A DNA stretch of 41,176 bases. Origin: an uncultured Bacilli bacterium (GTDB lineage Bacteria > Bacillota_I > Bacilli_A > RF39 > UBA660). Positions 39,616-41,176 of the stretch are shown piece after piece. The stretch is taken from NCBI GenBank assembly GCA_934162325.1, contig CAKPIH010000005.1:1-41176 (forward strand), in the 5' to 3' direction. The translations under genes and the position numbers were made by a program. Every line of letters begins with the position of its first letter. Position 1 is the stretch's first letter. Under the pieces are notes generated by a model, which was given only the letters and a program-made list of their open reading frames with translations, ran no database searches and had not been told where the DNA came from.

Positions 39616-41176
39616 ATGGATGATAACATGAGAAATGCTTGGTTAGATATGATATCTAAAGTTTATACTAATTTACATAATAGTGATAGAGTTCTTAGAG
39701 CTTCAAATGTATCTGATAAAAAGAGGGAAAGATTAGTAAAATATTTTGAAAGACTTGAAGAACTACATAACAAGGTATCTGAGACAAGAAGTGTTAATGG
39801 TGAGAAATTACTTAAAAGTTTTTATTATGATTTATATGTTATCAAGCCTGAAAACATACCTGATGCCTACTTTCAAAATCAAGTTAGACTTGCTAAAGAA
39901 TTGGGTTATGGTAATATAAAATTAACTGCTGAAACTAAAAAGGGCATGACTAAAGAAGTTATTGATGACCAAAGAAAAAGTTTAGATAAATGGATTGAAT
40001 ACTTTTTATATGATGAAGAAAGCAAATCTTATGAAATGTGGGAAAAGTATTGGGTATTTCAAGGATTACAGAATTTAGGTAAATATGATAAGGAAACCGG
40101 TAAATTTAGCAAAAGAGATAAAACAACAGTATATCCTTTTCCTCCAGTAGAAAGAGAATATATTTTTACTACTTTAAAATTAATGGAAGATTTTCTTAAA
40201 GATAAAAAGAGTGAAGAAGATATTAAACAAGCTTTAAGTACTGGTAATTTTAAACTTTTATACGAATATGTTATTAAGCAGAGTCTATTAAAAGAAAATA
40301 ATCAAAGTAATAGTACTGATGGTAAATGGATTAAATATGAACAAGGAAGTGATTATAATATTTTAAGAAATTCACTTCAGGGATATTATACTGGCTGGTG
40401 TACTGCGGCTGGGGAAAACTTTGCCAAAGATCAGTTAGAAGATGGAGATTTCTATGTTTATTATACATTAGATGAGAATGGTGAAACAAAAGTACCTAGA
40501 ATTGCTATCAGAATGGATGGTAAAAATAAAATTGGAGAAATTAGAGGTATTGCTGGTAAACAAAATATGGAACCTGAAATGATGCCCATTCTTGAAGAAA
40601 AACTAAAAGAATTCCCTGATAGAGATAAATATTTAAAAAAAGAGCATGATATGAAATTACTTACTTTAATTGATAAAAAAGTAAATAATAATATTGAACT
40701 TAATCTTGGGGAACTTAAATTTTTGTATGAAATAGATGATAAAATTAGTGGATTTGGTTTTATAGAAGATCCTAGAATAAAAGAAATTAAAAGTAAAAGA
40801 AATATCAAAAGTGATTATAGCCTTATTTTTAATATTAAGGAAGAAGATGTTGCCTTATCACAAGAAGAATGGAAAAAAACTCCAAATAAATTCAAAATTT
40901 TAGTAGGTAATTTGGATTTATCTCATTATAATAGCCTGGATAACATTATTCTACCAAAATATATAAGTGGTAATTTGAATTTATCTTCGTTATCAAATGC
41001 AAATGGAATTATTTTTCCACAACAAGTCGGTGGTAATTTAGATTTAAGTAGTCTTACTAATGCGGAAGGAGTTGTTCTTCCTAGAAGGGTTAGTGGTGAT
41101 TTAAATTTAAATAGACTTACTACTGCTAATGGACTTGTTCTTCCACAGTATATTGGCGGTCGTTTAATTGCATTTG
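39616..41176 (+). CDS. Large protein with PcfJ-like core and 21-residue solenoid repeats, 3' end outside window
   Basis: ATG at 39616 after GAAGAGGTGA; open to the right edge, 520 codons seen. Residues 1-240 are helical and charged. Residues about 255-330 contain GWCTAAGE (Cys262), a basic/acidic strand region PRIAIRMDGKNKIGEIRGI and KQN, which resembles the PcfJ pattern HCVG...R...Q.RG.N in order and spacing. From residue 431 the chain turns into 21-residue units of the form GNLDLSSLTNAEGVVLP, four complete and a fifth begun. No signal peptide, so probably cytoplasmic. Similar repeats occur in phage and gut-bacterial proteins of unknown role. Function unknown; it is the most accessory-looking gene of the window. 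Confidence 0.7.
   Translation, partial: MDDNMRNAWLDMISKVYTNLHNSDRVLRASNVSDKKRERLVKYFERLEELHNKVSETRSVNGEKLLKSFYYDLYVIKPENIPDAYFQNQVRLAKELGYGNIKLTAETKKGMTKEVIDDQRKSLDKWIEYFLYDEESKSYEMWEKYWVFQGLQNLGKYDKETGKFSKRDKTTVYPFPPVEREYIFTTLKLMEDFLKDKKSEEDIKQALSTGNFKLLYEYVIKQSLLKENNQSNSTDGKWIKYEQGSDYNILRNSLQGYYTGWCTAAGENFAKDQLEDGDFYVYYTLDENGETKVPRIAIRMDGKNKIGEIRGIAGKQNMEPEMMPILEEKLKEFPDRDKYLKKEHDMKLLTLIDKKVNNNIELNLGELKFLYEIDDKISGFGFIEDPRIKEIKSKRNIKSDYSLIFNIKEEDVALSQEEWKKTPNKFKILVGNLDLSHYNSLDNIILPKYISGNLNLSSLSNANGIIFPQQVGGNLDLSSLTNAEGVVLPRRVSGDLNLNRLTTANGLVLPQYIGGRLIAF
40906..41157 (+). repeat. Four tandem 63-bp coding repeats (21-residue solenoid units)
   Basis: Units start at 40906, 40969, 41032 and 41095, each opening with GGT and encoding G-[ND]-L-[ND]-L then a hydrophobic/Asn-Gly turn and LP or FP. 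A fifth begins at 41158. DNA identity between units is partial, so they are old rather than newly duplicated. Confidence 0.85.

Noticed and set aside
1..41176. tRNA/rRNA genes, CRISPR array, insertion sequences, parS and Noc sites
   Set aside because: No cloverleaf, repeat-spacer pattern, transposase, CACGTG-centred parS or CCCGGG-centred Noc site was seen by eye; a tRNAscan or motif scan could overturn this.

Overview
The window is a very AT-rich stretch of a low-GC Gram-positive (Bacillota) chromosome. UGA is used as a normal stop (agrB, dnaI and dnaE end in TGA), so the code is not the Mycoplasma one. Gene content is Bacilli/Erysipelotrichia-like: Noc plus ParA/ParB, DnaB/DnaI helicase loading, agr signalling, an LTA-synthase-type enzyme, SpoIIR and a CwlD-type amidase. 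Intergenic gaps are short and several proteins are trimmed. I infer an uncultured gut lineage of the RF39/Erysipelotrichales kind; the exact taxon cannot be read from the sequence. SpoIIR, the CwlD-like amidase and three 0A-box-like repeats upstream of a KinB-like kinase suggest that sporulation, or a relic of it, is present.

Layout. 1-6370: a partial cell-wall amidase, a TGS/uridine-kinase fusion, clpP, a membrane-anchored surface protein, a Smr protein, a sporulation-type histidine kinase and a membrane-anchored EIIB-like protein whose catalytic Cys is Glu. 6550-11403: a split agr system. agrB and the unannotated 37-codon agrD run rightwards and meet an LTA-synthase-like gene/agrA/agrC operon at a bidirectional terminator. 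11484-14880: rpmE, a degenerate SGNH protein, murA, mntP and spoIIR, a grouping that recalls the B. subtilis murAB-rpmE-spoIIR-ywlD neighbourhood. 14934-23046: the origin-proximal block noc, rsmG, mnmG, mnmE, mscS-like, jag, yidC, rnpA, rpmH, all leftward. At about 23.05-23.33 kb the coding strand flips, and everything from parA to the right edge is rightward. 23335-35942: parA-parB, a cold shock gene, a CPBP protease, dnaB-dnaI, a small membrane protein, dnaE, gmk, an HD protein and valS. 35966-41176: TM2, DUF2752, DUF421 and HdeD-like membrane proteins, a secreted polysaccharide deacetylase, and a large partial protein with a PcfJ-like core followed by perfect-period 21-residue repeats.

The most interesting signals are: a two-copy intergenic element (upstream of parA and upstream of the HD-valS operon) with two hairpins, compensatory stem changes and a conserved tail, plus a third, inverted copy of its second hairpin used as the gmk terminator; the agrD peptide with an unusually spaced ring; three 0A-box-like repeats at an exact 10-bp period overlapping a promoter that lacks a -35; the Cys-to-Glu EIIB-like protein; and the PcfJ-like/solenoid fusion. 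No tRNA, rRNA, CRISPR array, insertion sequence, dnaA or parS site was seen.
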